Assembly (NCBI RefSeq): GCF_040605455.1
Contig: NZ_JBEXCV010000092.1
Coordinates: 1-36,473, forward strand
Length of the DNA: 36,473 nucleotides
Direction of reading: 5' to 3'
Origin: Embleya sp040605455
GTDB taxonomy: Bacteria; Actinomycetota; Actinomycetes; Streptomycetales; Streptomycetaceae
Both the position numbers and the translations under genes were made by a program. Below, in pieces: positions 14,521-22,667 of this stretch; positions within the stretch are counted from its first letter, which is position 1, and each line of letters begins with the position of its first letter. Under the pieces are notes generated by a model. The model was given only the letters and a program-made list of their open reading frames with translations, did not search any database and had not been told where the DNA came from.

Positions 14521-17460
14521 ATGATCTTCTCGGTGACCTCGTACTTCGTGGTCGCGGCGATCGCCCCGTGGCTGGTCCGACGCCTCGGGCGAAACGCCTT
14601 CCTCGTGCTCGCCGCGCTCCCGGTGGCGACCACGGGGTGGGCGCTGACCCGGGCCGCCTCGGTGTTCGACGGCCGGCCCGTGGTCGAATCGCGTGAGTGG
14701 ATCCCCCAGTACGGCGTCTCCCTGGCCTTTCGCTGCGACGCGCTCGCCCTGCTGATGGTGTTCCTCGCGGCCGGCGTGGGGATCCTGGTCCTGGTCTACT
14801 GCGCACGCTACTTCGCCGCCGACGAGCCCGGACTGGGCGCGTTCGCCGGTGTCCTGGTCGCGTTCGCCGGGGCGATGATCGGACTGGTCACCACCGAAGA
14901 CCTGATCCTGCTGTACGTGTTCTGGGAGCTGACCACGGTCTTCTCCTACCTGCTGATCGGCCACCGCGGCGAACACCGCGGCTCGCGCCGAGCCGCGATA
15001 CAGGCGCTGACCATGACCACCTTCGGCGGCCTGGGAATGCTGGTCGGGCTGATCCTGCTCGGCGAGACGGCGGGCACCTACCGGCTCTCCGAGATCCTCG
15101 CCGCCCCGCCCGGCGGCACCGTCGTGACCACCGCGATCGTGCTGATCCTGGTCGGCGCGCTGGCCAAATCGGCGATCGTGCCGTTCGGTTCCTGGCTGCC
15201 CGCGGCGATGGCGGCGCCCACCCCGGTCAGCGCCTACCTGCACGCCGCCGCGATGGTCAAGGCCGGCGTGTACCTGGTCGCCCGGCAGGCCCCCGGCTTC
15301 GCCGAACTCGCGCCGTGGCGGCCGATCGTGCTGATCGCCGGCAGTGCCACGCTGCTCCTGGCCGGCTGGCGGGCGCTGCGCGAGGACGACCTCAAGCGGA
15401 TGCTCGCCTACGGCACGGTCAGCCAACTCGGCCTGCTGACCGTGGTCACCGGCGCGGGCAACCGGATCGCGGCGCTCGCCGGCATCGCGATGCTGGTCGC
15501 CCACGCCCTGTTCAAGGCCACGCTGTTCCTGGTGGTCGGCATCATCGACCACGCGGCCGGCACCCGGGACCTGCGCCGGCTCTCCGGCCTGGCCCGGACC
15601 CTGCCGATCACGTGCCTGGTCGCGGTGGTGGCCGCGATGTCCATGGCGGGACTGCCGCCGATGGTCGGATTCGTCGCCAAGGAGGCGGTGTACGAGGCGT
15701 TCCTGCATCGGGGCCGCACCGACACCATCGTGCTCGGCGTGCTGTTGGCCGGGTCCGCGCTGACCGCCGCGTACAGCCTGCGCTTCGTCTGGGGTGCCTT
15801 CGCCCGCAAATCCGCCGTGCCCGCCACCCGATGCGAGCCACTGAGCGCACTGCTGGTCGGCCCCGCCGTCCTGCTCGGCGCCGGCTGCCTCGCCCTCGGC
15901 CTCGCCGCGGGATCGCTGGACCACTGGATCTCCTCGTACGCCGACCTGTTCCCGTCCACCGGGAGCGACTACCACCTGGCCCTGTGGCACGGCCCGGGCA
16001 TCGTGCCGAACCTGTCCGCCGCCGCGATCTGCGTGGGCATCGTGCTGTTCCTGGCCCGCGAGCCGGTGCTGCGCCTGCAACTGGCCACCGCGCGGATCGA
16101 ACCCTCGCGCCTGTACGACGCGCTCGTGCGCGGCGTGGACCAGGGCGCATTGCAACTGACCGGCACCACCCAGCGCGGCTCGACGCCGGTCTACGTCGCG
16201 GCGATCCTGCTCAGCCTGATCGCGATCACCGCCGCGACCGCCCTGGGCAACCTCCCGCTGCCCTTCCCGCACGCGCCGCGCTGGTCGGATTCGGCCGCCC
16301 AGACGGTGGTCGCCCTGCTCGTCATCGGCACCGCGCTGATCGCCGCCGGCACCCGCGGCAGGCTGCTCGCGGTGCTCCTGGTCGGCGTCACCGGCTACGG
16401 CTGCGCGACGCTGTTCGTGCTCCAGGGCGCTCCCGATCTCGCGCTCACCCAGGGCCTGGTCGAGACGGTGAGCGTGGTGGTGTTCCTGCTGGTGCTACGC
16501 CGACTGCCGCGCCGGTTCGCCGACACCACCCGGCCCGGTCGCCGGGTCGTGCACATCACCCTGGGCGTACTCACCGGCGCGGTGCTCGCGGGCGTCGCCG
16601 TCTGCGCGTTCGCCGCGCGGACCCGGCCGCCGGTGTCCCAGGCATTCGCCGCCGCGGCCGAGGAGGCGGGCGGCAAGGAGATCGTGAGCGTCCTGCTGGT
16701 GGACATCCGCGCGTGGGACACGATGGGCGAGATCGCCGTCCTGGCGGTTGCCGCGATCGGCGTGACCAGCCTGATCTTCGTCCGCCGCGACCGCGGACTG
16801 CCCCGACTCGGCGACCGCGCCCCGGACCAGCCGGCGCCGGCCGGCGATACGGGAAGCGGCACCGGAAGCAACACCGACACCGCCAAGGCATCCGGCCCCG
16901 CCGAAAGCGGCGTCTGCACCCCCGGCGGGCCCACCCCCGTGTCGGAGCACGACCCCTGGCCGGCAGCCGCCGAAACGCTCGTCCCCGAGCGGCGCACGGT
17001 GCTCTTCGAAGTGGTCGCGCGCGTCACGTTCCCGACCGTGCTGGTGTTGTCGCTGTACTTCCTCTTCAGCGGCCACTCCACGCCGGGCGGCGGCTTCGCG
17101 GGTGGCATCACCGCCGGACTCGCGCTGCTGGTGCGCTATCTCGCCGGCGGGCGGTACGAACTGGCCGAGGCCGCGCCGCTGCCCGCCGGGCTGCTGCTGG
17201 GCACCGGCCTGGTGATCGGTTCGGGCGTCGGCCTGGTCGGCCTGATCGTGGGCGGGTCGGCGCTGCGCAGCACGGTGTTCGACGGCACGCTGCCGCTCTT
17301 CGGCGACGTGCACATCGCGTCTTCGGTGTTCTTCGACATCGGTGTCTACCTGCTCGTGGTCGGCCTCGTGCAGGACGTGCTGAGCGCGCTCGGCGCGGAG
17401 TTGGACCGACGCATCGAACAGACCAGGGACCGGGACGCCGAACGGACGGTGATCGTATGA
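14521..17460 (+). CDS. mrpA: Mrp antiporter subunit A fused to subunit B (MrpAB)
   Basis: 979 aa. The first ~480 residues are the NuoL/MrpA-type proton-pumping unit: conserved L-x-K-S-A-I-V-P-F lysine segment, KAGVYLVAR, DLKRMLAYGTVSQLG and H-A-L-F-K-A-T-L-F. Next come the MrpA C-terminal helices (DUF4040-like, ~600-680, A-P-D-L-A-L-T-Q motif), a hydrophilic Ser/Gly/Pro linker (~760-820), and a complete MrpB domain (~823-955, S-G-H-x-T-P-G-G-G-F-A-G-G). Subunits A and B are often fused in actinobacteria. It is the core of a secondary antiporter exchanging Na+ (or K+) for protons across the membrane. First gene of a six-gene operon; subunit C overlaps by 4 nt. Confidence 0.97.
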   Translation: MIFSVTSYFVVAAIAPWLVRRLGRNAFLVLAALPVATTGWALTRAASVFDGRPVVESREWIPQYGVSLAFRCDALALLMVFLAAGVGILVLVYCARYFAADEPGLGAFAGVLVAFAGAMIGLVTTEDLILLYVFWELTTVFSYLLIGHRGEHRGSRRAAIQALTMTTFGGLGMLVGLILLGETAGTYRLSEILAAPPGGTVVTTAIVLILVGALAKSAIVPFGSWLPAAMAAPTPVSAYLHAAAMVKAGVYLVARQAPGFAELAPWRPIVLIAGSATLLLAGWRALREDDLKRMLAYGTVSQLGLLTVVTGAGNRIAALAGIAMLVAHALFKATLFLVVGIIDHAAGTRDLRRLSGLARTLPITCLVAVVAAMSMAGLPPMVGFVAKEAVYEAFLHRGRTDTIVLGVLLAGSALTAAYSLRFVWGAFARKSAVPATRCEPLSALLVGPAVLLGAGCLALGLAAGSLDHWISSYADLFPSTGSDYHLALWHGPGIVPNLSAAAICVGIVLFLAREPVLRLQLATARIEPSRLYDALVRGVDQGALQLTGTTQRGSTPVYVAAILLSLIAITAATALGNLPLPFPHAPRWSDSAAQTVVALLVIGTALIAAGTRGRLLAVLLVGVTGYGCATLFVLQGAPDLALTQGLVETVSVVVFLLVLRRLPRRFADTTRPGRRVVHITLGVLTGAVLAGVAVCAFAARTRPPVSQAFAAAAEEAGGKEIVSVLLVDIRAWDTMGEIAVLAVAAIGVTSLIFVRRDRGLPRLGDRAPDQPAPAGDTGSGTGSNTDTAKASGPAESGVCTPGGPTPVSEHDPWPAAAETLVPERRTVLFEVVARVTFPTVLVLSLYFLFSGHSTPGGGFAGGITAGLALLVRYLAGGRYELAEAAPLPAGLLLGTGLVIGSGVGLVGLIVGGSALRSTVFDGTLPLFGDVHIASSVFFDIGVYLLVVGLVQDVLSALGAELDRRIEQTRDRDAERTVIV

Positions 17461-18245
17461 AGAGCCCAACCCTGATCCTGGTACTGACCGCGGCCGTGCT
17501 CGTGGGCGTCGGGGTGTACCTGGTGCTCGAACGCAGCCTGACCCGGGTATTGCTCGGCGTGGTGCTGATCGGCAACGGCGCCAACCTGATCGTGCTCGCC
17601 GGTGGCGGTCGGGCGGGCGGCGCACCCGTGCTCGGGGTGACGCTGCCGTCCGCGATGAACGACCCGCTGCCGCAGGCGATGGTGTTGACCGCGATCGTGA
17701 TCACCCTCGCGGTGACCGCGTTCGTGCTGGCGATGGTGCATCGGCACTGGGAACTGACCGGATCCGACGAGATCCAGGACGACACCGAGGACCTGCGGGT
17801 GGTGCGCCGCGCCGAGCGCGGCAGCCTGCGCACCGAACACCGCCGACTACGCCGCGAGTTGCGCAGGCAGACCGCGGAGCGCCGGGCGGTGGTGCGGCGT
17901 CTGGGGGCGCAGGCCCGGGCGAACTTCGCCGCCGAGTGCCGGCGACTGGGGGTAAACCGACGTGGGCACGGCGGTCAGCCGCAGGCGCGCCGGATCGCGC
18001 ACGAGCGACGTGCGGAACTGCGGCTGCGGCTGCGCGGGATCAAGTCCGAGCACCGCATCCAACAGGCCGAGCTGCGGGCTCGATTCCGGCGCGCGCGGCG
18101 CAGGTTGAACCGGCAGGCGCGGGCCGAACGGGCAGCCGTCGCCCGGGCGGACAGCGTGGTGGACGCCGTGCCCGACACCGAGTTTCCGCGCGGCGTCGGC
18201 GACCCCGTCGATCCCGAGCGGGGTCGGAACGGGCCCGATCGATGA
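17457..18245 (+). CDS. mrpC: Mrp antiporter subunit C with long Arg-rich tail
   Basis: 262 aa. The first ~100 residues are a normal MrpC/NuoK-like three-helix protein (LERSLTRVLLGVVLIGNGANL, D-P-L-P-Q-A-M-V-L-T-A-I-V-I). The usual subunit is only ~110-150 aa. Here a cytoplasmic extension of ~150 residues, extremely rich in Arg, Ala, Glu and Leu, follows the acidic patch S-D-E-I-Q-D-D-T-E-D and is probably a long charged helix or coiled coil. The ATG overlaps the mrpA stop (ATGA) and its own stop overlaps mrpD (ATGA). Codon use and frame stay clean throughout the tail, so it is not a frameshift artefact. Confidence 0.93.
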   Translation: MKSPTLILVLTAAVLVGVGVYLVLERSLTRVLLGVVLIGNGANLIVLAGGGRAGGAPVLGVTLPSAMNDPLPQAMVLTAIVITLAVTAFVLAMVHRHWELTGSDEIQDDTEDLRVVRRAERGSLRTEHRRLRRELRRQTAERRAVVRRLGAQARANFAAECRRLGVNRRGHGGQPQARRIAHERRAELRLRLRGIKSEHRIQQAELRARFRRARRRLNRQARAERAAVARADSVVDAVPDTEFPRGVGDPVDPERGRNGPDR

Positions 18246-19813
18246 ACCACCTGGTGTCGCTCCCGGTCCTGCTGCCGCTGTTCGGCGCCGGGCTCAAACC
18301 GGCCATCGGCGGCCGACTGCCGCGGGGTCAGCGGCTGATCAGCGTCGGTGTGCTGACCGCCGTGCTCGGCGTGGCGATCGCACTCCTGGTGGCGGCCGAT
18401 CGGGACGGCCCGGTGGTGGCCCGCATGGCGGGGTGGCCGGCACCGACCGGGATCGTGCTCGTGGCGGATCGGTTGTCGGCGCTGATGCTGGTGGTCTCCT
18501 GTGCGGTCACCCTGGGCGTGCTGGTCTATGCGATCGGCCAGGGCCGCGCGGACGAGGACGAGGCCACGCCGCTGTCGGTGTTCCACCCCACCTATCTGAT
18601 CCTGGTCGCGGGAGTGGCGAACGCGTTCCTGGCGGGCGACCTGTTCAACCTGTACGTGGGCTTCGAGGTACTGCTCGCGGCCAGCTACGTGCTGCTGACC
18701 GTCGGCGGCACCGCCGCCCGGGTACGCGCGGGCGCCGGCTACGTGGTGGTCGGCCTGCTGTCCTCGGCGGTGTTCCTGTCCGCGATCGCGATGGTTTACG
18801 CGGCGACCGGCACGGTCAATCTGGCCCAACTCGCGGTGCGGCTGCCCGAGGTGGATCCCGGCGTGCAACTGGTCCTGGAATCGATGCTGCTGATCGGATT
18901 CGGGGTCAAGGCGGCGGTGTTCCCGCTGTCCGCGTGGTTGCCCGACTCGTACCCGACCGCACCGGCACCGGTGACCGCGGTGTTCGCCGGACTGCTCACC
19001 AAGGTCGGTGTGTATGCGATCATCCGGATACAGACGCTGCTGTTCCCGGACGGACGGCTGCGCGGATTGCTGCTCGTGGTGGCGGCGGCGACGATGATCG
19101 TCGCCATCCTGGGCGCGATCGTGCAGAGCGACCTGAATCGGCTGTTGTCCTTCACGCTGGTCAGCCACATCGGCTACATGGTCTTCGGGATCGCCCTCGC
19201 GAGCGCGGCGGCCCTGTCCGGCACGGTGTTCTACGCGGTCCACCACATCACCGTGCAGACCTCGCTGTTCCTGGTCGTCGGGCTGATCGAGCGGCGCGGC
19301 GGAAGTACCGACCTGGGCCGATTGGGCGGGCTGGCGCGGATGTCGCCGGCGCTCGCGGTGTTGTTCTTCGTGCCCGCGATGAACCTGGGCGGGATCCCGC
19401 CGCTGTCCGGATTCCTGGGCAAATGGCTGCTGTTGCGGGCGGGCGCGGAGATCGGCTCGTCGGCGTCCTACGTGCTGATCGGCGCGGCGGTGGGGACCAG
19501 CCTGTTGACGCTGTATGCGATGGCCCGGGTATGGGGGCAGGTGTTCGGCGGCTCGCCGGACACGTCGGGGGCGACCGCGTACTCCTTCGCCGCGAGCCTG
19601 AGCGGGCGCGACGTCGTGGCCACCAGCAGTGTGCTGCCGCGCGCGATGACGACGGCGACCTGTGCCCTGGTCGCGGTGAGCTTGGCGTTCACCGTGCTGG
19701 CCGGCCCGCTCGTCGCGCTGACCGATCGCGTGGGTACCGAATTGGTGGGTCGGTTCGCCTATATCGAGGCCGTGCCGCTGCCCGGCGGGTTCGTCCGGGG
19801 AACGGATCGGTGA
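18242..19813 (+). CDS. mrpD: Mrp antiporter subunit D
   Basis: 523 aa, standard MrpD length, with about 14 membrane segments. Visible NuoM/N-like motifs: F-E-V-L-L-A-A-S-Y (glutamate in helix 5), GFGVKAAVFPLSAWLPDSY with the pumping lysine (~residue 220), S-D-L-N-R-L-L-S-F-T-L-V-S-H-I-G-Y, and G-I-P-P-L-S-G-F-L-G-K. It is one of the two antiporter-like channel subunits. The ATG overlaps the mrpC stop by 4 nt and its TGA overlaps the mrpE GTG, so it is translationally coupled on both sides. Confidence 0.96.
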   Translation: MNHLVSLPVLLPLFGAGLKPAIGGRLPRGQRLISVGVLTAVLGVAIALLVAADRDGPVVARMAGWPAPTGIVLVADRLSALMLVVSCAVTLGVLVYAIGQGRADEDEATPLSVFHPTYLILVAGVANAFLAGDLFNLYVGFEVLLAASYVLLTVGGTAARVRAGAGYVVVGLLSSAVFLSAIAMVYAATGTVNLAQLAVRLPEVDPGVQLVLESMLLIGFGVKAAVFPLSAWLPDSYPTAPAPVTAVFAGLLTKVGVYAIIRIQTLLFPDGRLRGLLLVVAAATMIVAILGAIVQSDLNRLLSFTLVSHIGYMVFGIALASAAALSGTVFYAVHHITVQTSLFLVVGLIERRGGSTDLGRLGGLARMSPALAVLFFVPAMNLGGIPPLSGFLGKWLLLRAGAEIGSSASYVLIGAAVGTSLLTLYAMARVWGQVFGGSPDTSGATAYSFAASLSGRDVVATSSVLPRAMTTATCALVAVSLAFTVLAGPLVALTDRVGTELVGRFAYIEAVPLPGGFVRGTDR

Positions 19814-20373
19814 GCGCCGGCCGGATCCGGACTCGGATCGGACGGATCTCGCCGCTGCTGGTGGGGTGGCTGACCGCGGTGTGGGTCGCGCTGTGGGGCA
19901 CCCTGACCGTCGCCAATGTGCTCACCGGGCTCGTGGTCGCGGTGCTGTTGCCGGTGCTGCTGCCGCTGTCGCCGGCGCACGACCGGTTGAGGTTCCGGCC
20001 GTGGGGACTGGTCCGGTTCGTGGTCCGGTTCGTGCTCGATCTGGCGGGGTCCTCGCTGCGGGTCGCCTGGCAGGCGCTGTGGCCGGGGCGGTTGCCGCGC
20101 AGTTCGGTCGTGGGTGTCGAGACGGCCACTCGTTCCGATGTGCTGCTCACGCTGACCGTGCTCGCGCTGAACGTGATTCCCGGCAGCATCGTGATCGAGA
20201 TTCGTCGGGGTCGGCCCACCAAGTTGTTCATCCACGCCCTGGGCGCCGATACGCCTGCCTCGGTGGAGGCGGCTCGGCGGGCAGTGGTGCGTCTGGAGGC
20301 TCGCGTGGTCGCCGCGTTCGGCTCCCGCGAGGATCGTGCCGTTTCGACCGGAACTCCCGGAGGTGGTCCATGA
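19810..20373 (+). CDS. mrpE: Mrp antiporter subunit E
   Basis: 187 aa. Two or three N-terminal membrane helices with W-x-A-L-W-G-T-L, then the MrpE signature I-T-x-T-P-G-T-like segment, here T-L-T-V-L-A-L-N-V-I-P-G-S-I-V-I, and a cytoplasmic C-terminal domain (L-F-I-H-A-L-G). MrpE helps assemble or stabilise the complex. It starts with GTG inside the mrpD stop codon (GTGA) and ends overlapping the ATG of mrpF. Confidence 0.93.
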   Translation: MSAGRIRTRIGRISPLLVGWLTAVWVALWGTLTVANVLTGLVVAVLLPVLLPLSPAHDRLRFRPWGLVRFVVRFVLDLAGSSLRVAWQALWPGRLPRSSVVGVETATRSDVLLTLTVLALNVIPGSIVIEIRRGRPTKLFIHALGADTPASVEAARRAVVRLEARVVAAFGSREDRAVSTGTPGGGP

Positions 20374-20633
20374 ATCCGCTCGTCGGCGGCGCCGTGATCG
20401 TGCTGCTCGGCGCGGCCGCGGTGCTCGCCCTGATCCGGCTCGTGCGTGGGCCCTCGACCCTGGACCGGGCGGTCGCGGTGGACATGCTGCTCGCGGTGAT
20501 GTTGGCCGCAGTCGCGGCGGAGGCCACCTTGAACCGACACACCACGACCGTCCCGGTGCTGCTCGCCCTCGCCCTGGTCGGCTTCCTGGGTTCGGTGTCG
20601 ATCGTGCGCTTCTCGGCGCGCGAGGGCGACTGA
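20370..20633 (+). CDS. mrpF: Mrp antiporter subunit F
   Basis: 87 aa, three membrane helices. RLVRGPSTLDRAVAVDML is the clearest MrpF motif (G-P-x-x-x-D-R-x-x-A-x-D). GGAGG lies shortly upstream of the ATG, which overlaps the mrpE stop (ATGA). In other bacteria MrpF has been linked to cation or bile-salt export, but it normally acts only within the complex. Confidence 0.94.
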   Translation: MNPLVGGAVIVLLGAAAVLALIRLVRGPSTLDRAVAVDMLLAVMLAAVAAEATLNRHTTTVPVLLALALVGFLGSVSIVRFSAREGD

Positions 20634-20634
20634 C

Positions 20635-20985
20635 GTGCGGGCCGGCGAGTTCGCCGACGGCGCGTCCGCGGTGTGCCTGCTCGTGGGCTGCGCGCTCGCG
20701 TTCGTGGCGGGCGTGGGGCTGCTGCGCTTTCCGGACACGCTCTCGCGGATGCACACCGTGGCCAAGCCGCAGGTCCTGGGCCTGTTGCTGGTCACGCTCG
20801 GCCTGGGGCTGCGGCTGCGCAGCGGGATCGACATCGGGATGCTGGTGATGGTGGCGTTCTTCCAACTGACCACGGTCCCGGTGGCGACCCACCTGGTGGG
20901 GCACGCGGTCTATCGGCTGCCGCAACTGCCGACCGGGGACCTGGTCGTCGACGAACTCGCCGACGGGGCCGATCCGCAGAGCTGA
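20635..20985 (+). CDS. mrpG: Mrp antiporter subunit G
   Basis: 116 aa, full length. VGLLRFPDTLSRMHTVAKPQ is the MrpG signature, followed by L-G-L-x-L-x-x-G and two further helices. It starts with GTG 1 nt after the mrpF stop and ends the operon. The next gene is convergent, 30 nt away, and a hairpin (21019-21035) sits in that junction. Confidence 0.94.
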   Translation: MRAGEFADGASAVCLLVGCALAFVAGVGLLRFPDTLSRMHTVAKPQVLGLLLVTLGLGLRLRSGIDIGMLVMVAFFQLTTVPVATHLVGHAVYRLPQLPTGDLVVDELADGADPQS

Positions 20986-21015
20986 GAGCCGGCCTGCCGG
21001 TGGGTGCGGTGCCGG

Positions 21016-21447
21016 TCAGCGCCCCCGGTGGGCGCGACTGATCCGCGACCACACGCGTCGGTCGCACACGCCGGCGGGGCGGCGGAAGGCGTCGTGGCCG
21101 ATCGTGCGCAGCGGTCGGGTCTCCAGCCAACTGCGGTGGTCCGCGCCGGGATCCCAGGTCTTGGTGGGCAGTCGCACATAGCGGTCGCGGGTGCTCTGGT
21201 CCCGGCTGGTGATCTTGAGCACCTCGGCGCCGCTCGGACCCACCCGGACTACCAGACATGGGCGGTCCTTGGCCTCGTCGCCCTCGTCGAAGGGCACCGA
21301 GGCCCACCAGATCTGACCGGGAGCCGGGCGGGCCGAGCGGCCGGACGGCACCGGCGGCGGCACGATGTGCGGTCGGCGGCGGCTCAGGAACCACGCGAGG
21401 GCGGCCACGGCGAGGACGACCGCGAGGGCCGGGACGAGGAGCTTCAT
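21016..21447 (-). CDS. Membrane-anchored PemK/MazF-like protein
   Basis: 143 aa. Residues ~4-22 are a single hydrophobic helix (PALAVVLAVAALAWF) followed by R-R-R, so the C-terminal domain should face the cytoplasm. The soluble part begins G-Q-I-W-W-A-S-V-P-F and continues D-R-P-C-L-V-V and V-L-K-I-T-S, the PemK/MazF barrel strands with the conserved Arg-Pro pair. MazF proteins cut mRNA at short motifs. No antitoxin gene is adjacent, and the domain is tethered to the membrane, so a toxin role is uncertain. Similar orphan forms are common in actinomycetes. It is divergent from the CbiX-like gene. Confidence 0.82.
   Translation of the reverse strand: MKLLVPALAVVLAVAALAWFLSRRRPHIVPPPVPSGRSARPAPGQIWWASVPFDEGDEAKDRPCLVVRVGPSGAEVLKITSRDQSTRDRYVRLPTKTWDPGADHRSWLETRPLRTIGHDAFRRPAGVCDRRVWSRISRAHRGR
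21019..21035. terminator. Hairpin at the mrpG/PemK-like convergent junction
   Basis: GCGCCC-CCGGT-GGGCGC is a 6-bp stem lying 34 nt after the mrpG stop and covering the last codons of the PemK-like gene. It may end the Mrp transcript. Short and without a U-tract, so weak. Confidence 0.3.
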
Positions 21448-21659
21448 GACGCCTGTCTACCCGATCCGGGCGCGACGCCGGGAGGCCGAAGGTGCCGCCG
21501 GATCGTCGTATTTCACTCGGATGCGTGAGGTTGCCGGGTCGCTTCGGTGGATAACCGGGACGAGACAACCGTCGACCGAGGGTCCTGCCGGGGCTCGCGC
21601 GCCCGTCACGGGTCCGCGGAGCAGGCGTGTCCGAGGTCTTCGACTCGGCGCGTCCGCAC

Positions 21660-21768
21660 GCGGGTCGGCCCGACCCGCCCGACCGCTCGGGGCGCGTCGC
21701 ACGCCCGGGCCGACGTGGGGCGCTCGGTCGTACCCGCCGCAGACCCTCGGTCGTACCCGCCGCAGAAA
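21660..21768 (+). promoter_or_regulatory. Leader of the CbiX-like gene: hairpin plus 23-bp tandem repeat
   Basis: The 331-nt divergent gap holds no gene. Near the CbiX-like start there is a perfect hairpin GCGGGTCG-GCC-CGACCCGC (21660-21678), then two tandem copies of a 23-bp unit sharing CTCGGTCGTACCCGCCGCAGA at 21723-21743 and 21746-21766. The second copy runs into the Shine-Dalgarno AAAGGA. The repeated unit may be a regulator-binding site or a recent slippage duplication. No cobalamin-riboswitch B12 box is visible. Confidence 0.45.
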
Positions 21769-21778
21769 GGAATCCACG

Positions 21779-22654
21779 ATGAATGCGGAACCTCGCCGGA
21801 TCGACGACTGCACGGCGTCGGGCCGGGCCGGCACCGGGCCGTTGTTCGGCGTCGGCCCGATCGGCGGCCGAGTCGTGGCGGAGCGGGTGGCGGTGGTGGC
21901 GGTCGGCGGACACGAGAGCGCGAACGGCGCGGCGCTGCCCGGGGTGTTCGGGCCCGAGGTGACCTCGGCGGCGTGCGGCCGGCAACTGCGCCGGGCGGTG
22001 TCCGCGGTGTTGCGGGCGGGTGCGGATCGGGTGTGCGTGGTCCCGATCACGCTGGGCCGGGACACGGGACTGGTCGCGGACGCCGCGCGGACGTTGCTCG
22101 CGCTGCCGGCGGGGGAGCGGGCCCGGGTGCTGCTGAGCCGGCCGTTCGCCGGTACGGAGCAGCTCACCGGATGGCTGTGCGCGGCGGCCGCGCGGGTGCC
22201 GGCACGGGCCGCGCTGCTGGTGGCGGCACCGGCGGGAGATGCGCACGAGGACGCCGAGTTGTACCGGATCGCGCGCCTGGTGTGGCAGCACGGCCCGCCT
22301 CGGATCGTCGAGGTCGCGCTGATCGGCGGCGACCCGGATCCGGGCCGAGCCCTGGAGCGTTGCCGGCTGCTGGGTGCGGCCCGCACCGTCGTGCTGCCCG
22401 CGTCCTTCGTGCTGCCGGCCGTGCCCGGCGTGGCACCGCTGTTGTCGAGGCCGGTGGCGGCCGGCGTGTTGGCGGCTCGGGTCGGTTCGGCCGTCGAGCG
22501 CCTGCGGGTGCACGGCGACGACGGCCTCGCGGTGATCGGTGCGAACGCTCCGCTGCCCGCCCACCCGGACGGCCCGATCCCGGACCGCAGCCGGCGGCCG
22601 GTCCCGACCCGCGGCCGCGAGTTCGTGCCCACGTCCGCGTTTCCCGTCGCCTAG
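21779..22654 (+). CDS. CbiX-like (sirohydrochlorin chelatase family) protein
   Basis: 291 aa. Two tandem chelatase-like halves: residues ~35-130 (A-V-V-A-V-G-G-H-E-S, then D-R-V-C-V-V-P-I-T-L-G) and ~140-245 (A-A-L-L-V-A-A-P, E-L-Y-R-I-A-R-L-V-W, L-E-R-C-R-L-L-G-A-A-R-T-V-V-L-P). This is the CbiX pattern of cobalt or nickel insertion enzymes. The first metal-binding histidine (GGHES) is kept, but the second, normally shortly after V-x-P-L-F-L, is missing (I-T-L-G-R-D-T-G), so catalysis is doubtful. AAAGGA precedes the ATG. The urease-beta-like gene follows by 13 nt with its Shine-Dalgarno overlapping this stop. No cobalamin gene is nearby. Confidence 0.8.
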   Translation: MNAEPRRIDDCTASGRAGTGPLFGVGPIGGRVVAERVAVVAVGGHESANGAALPGVFGPEVTSAACGRQLRRAVSAVLRAGADRVCVVPITLGRDTGLVADAARTLLALPAGERARVLLSRPFAGTEQLTGWLCAAAARVPARAALLVAAPAGDAHEDAELYRIARLVWQHGPPRIVEVALIGGDPDPGRALERCRLLGAARTVVLPASFVLPAVPGVAPLLSRPVAAGVLAARVGSAVERLRVHGDDGLAVIGANAPLPAHPDGPIPDRSRRPVPTRGREFVPTSAFPVA

Positions 22655-22667
22655 GAGATCCGAGCCC

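Noticed and set aside
14092..16272. Long minus-strand open frame opposite mrpA
   Set aside because: Composition is Gly/Gln/Arg/His-rich with no domain, the usual antisense shadow of a GC-rich membrane protein gene.
21016..21447. Complete toxin-antitoxin module
   Set aside because: No small antitoxin frame precedes or follows the PemK-like gene; the neighbours are mrpG and the CbiX-like gene.
21448..21778. Cobalamin or nickel riboswitch before the CbiX-like gene
   Set aside because: No B12-box-like GCCACTG element or other conserved core was found, only a hairpin and a 23-bp repeat.
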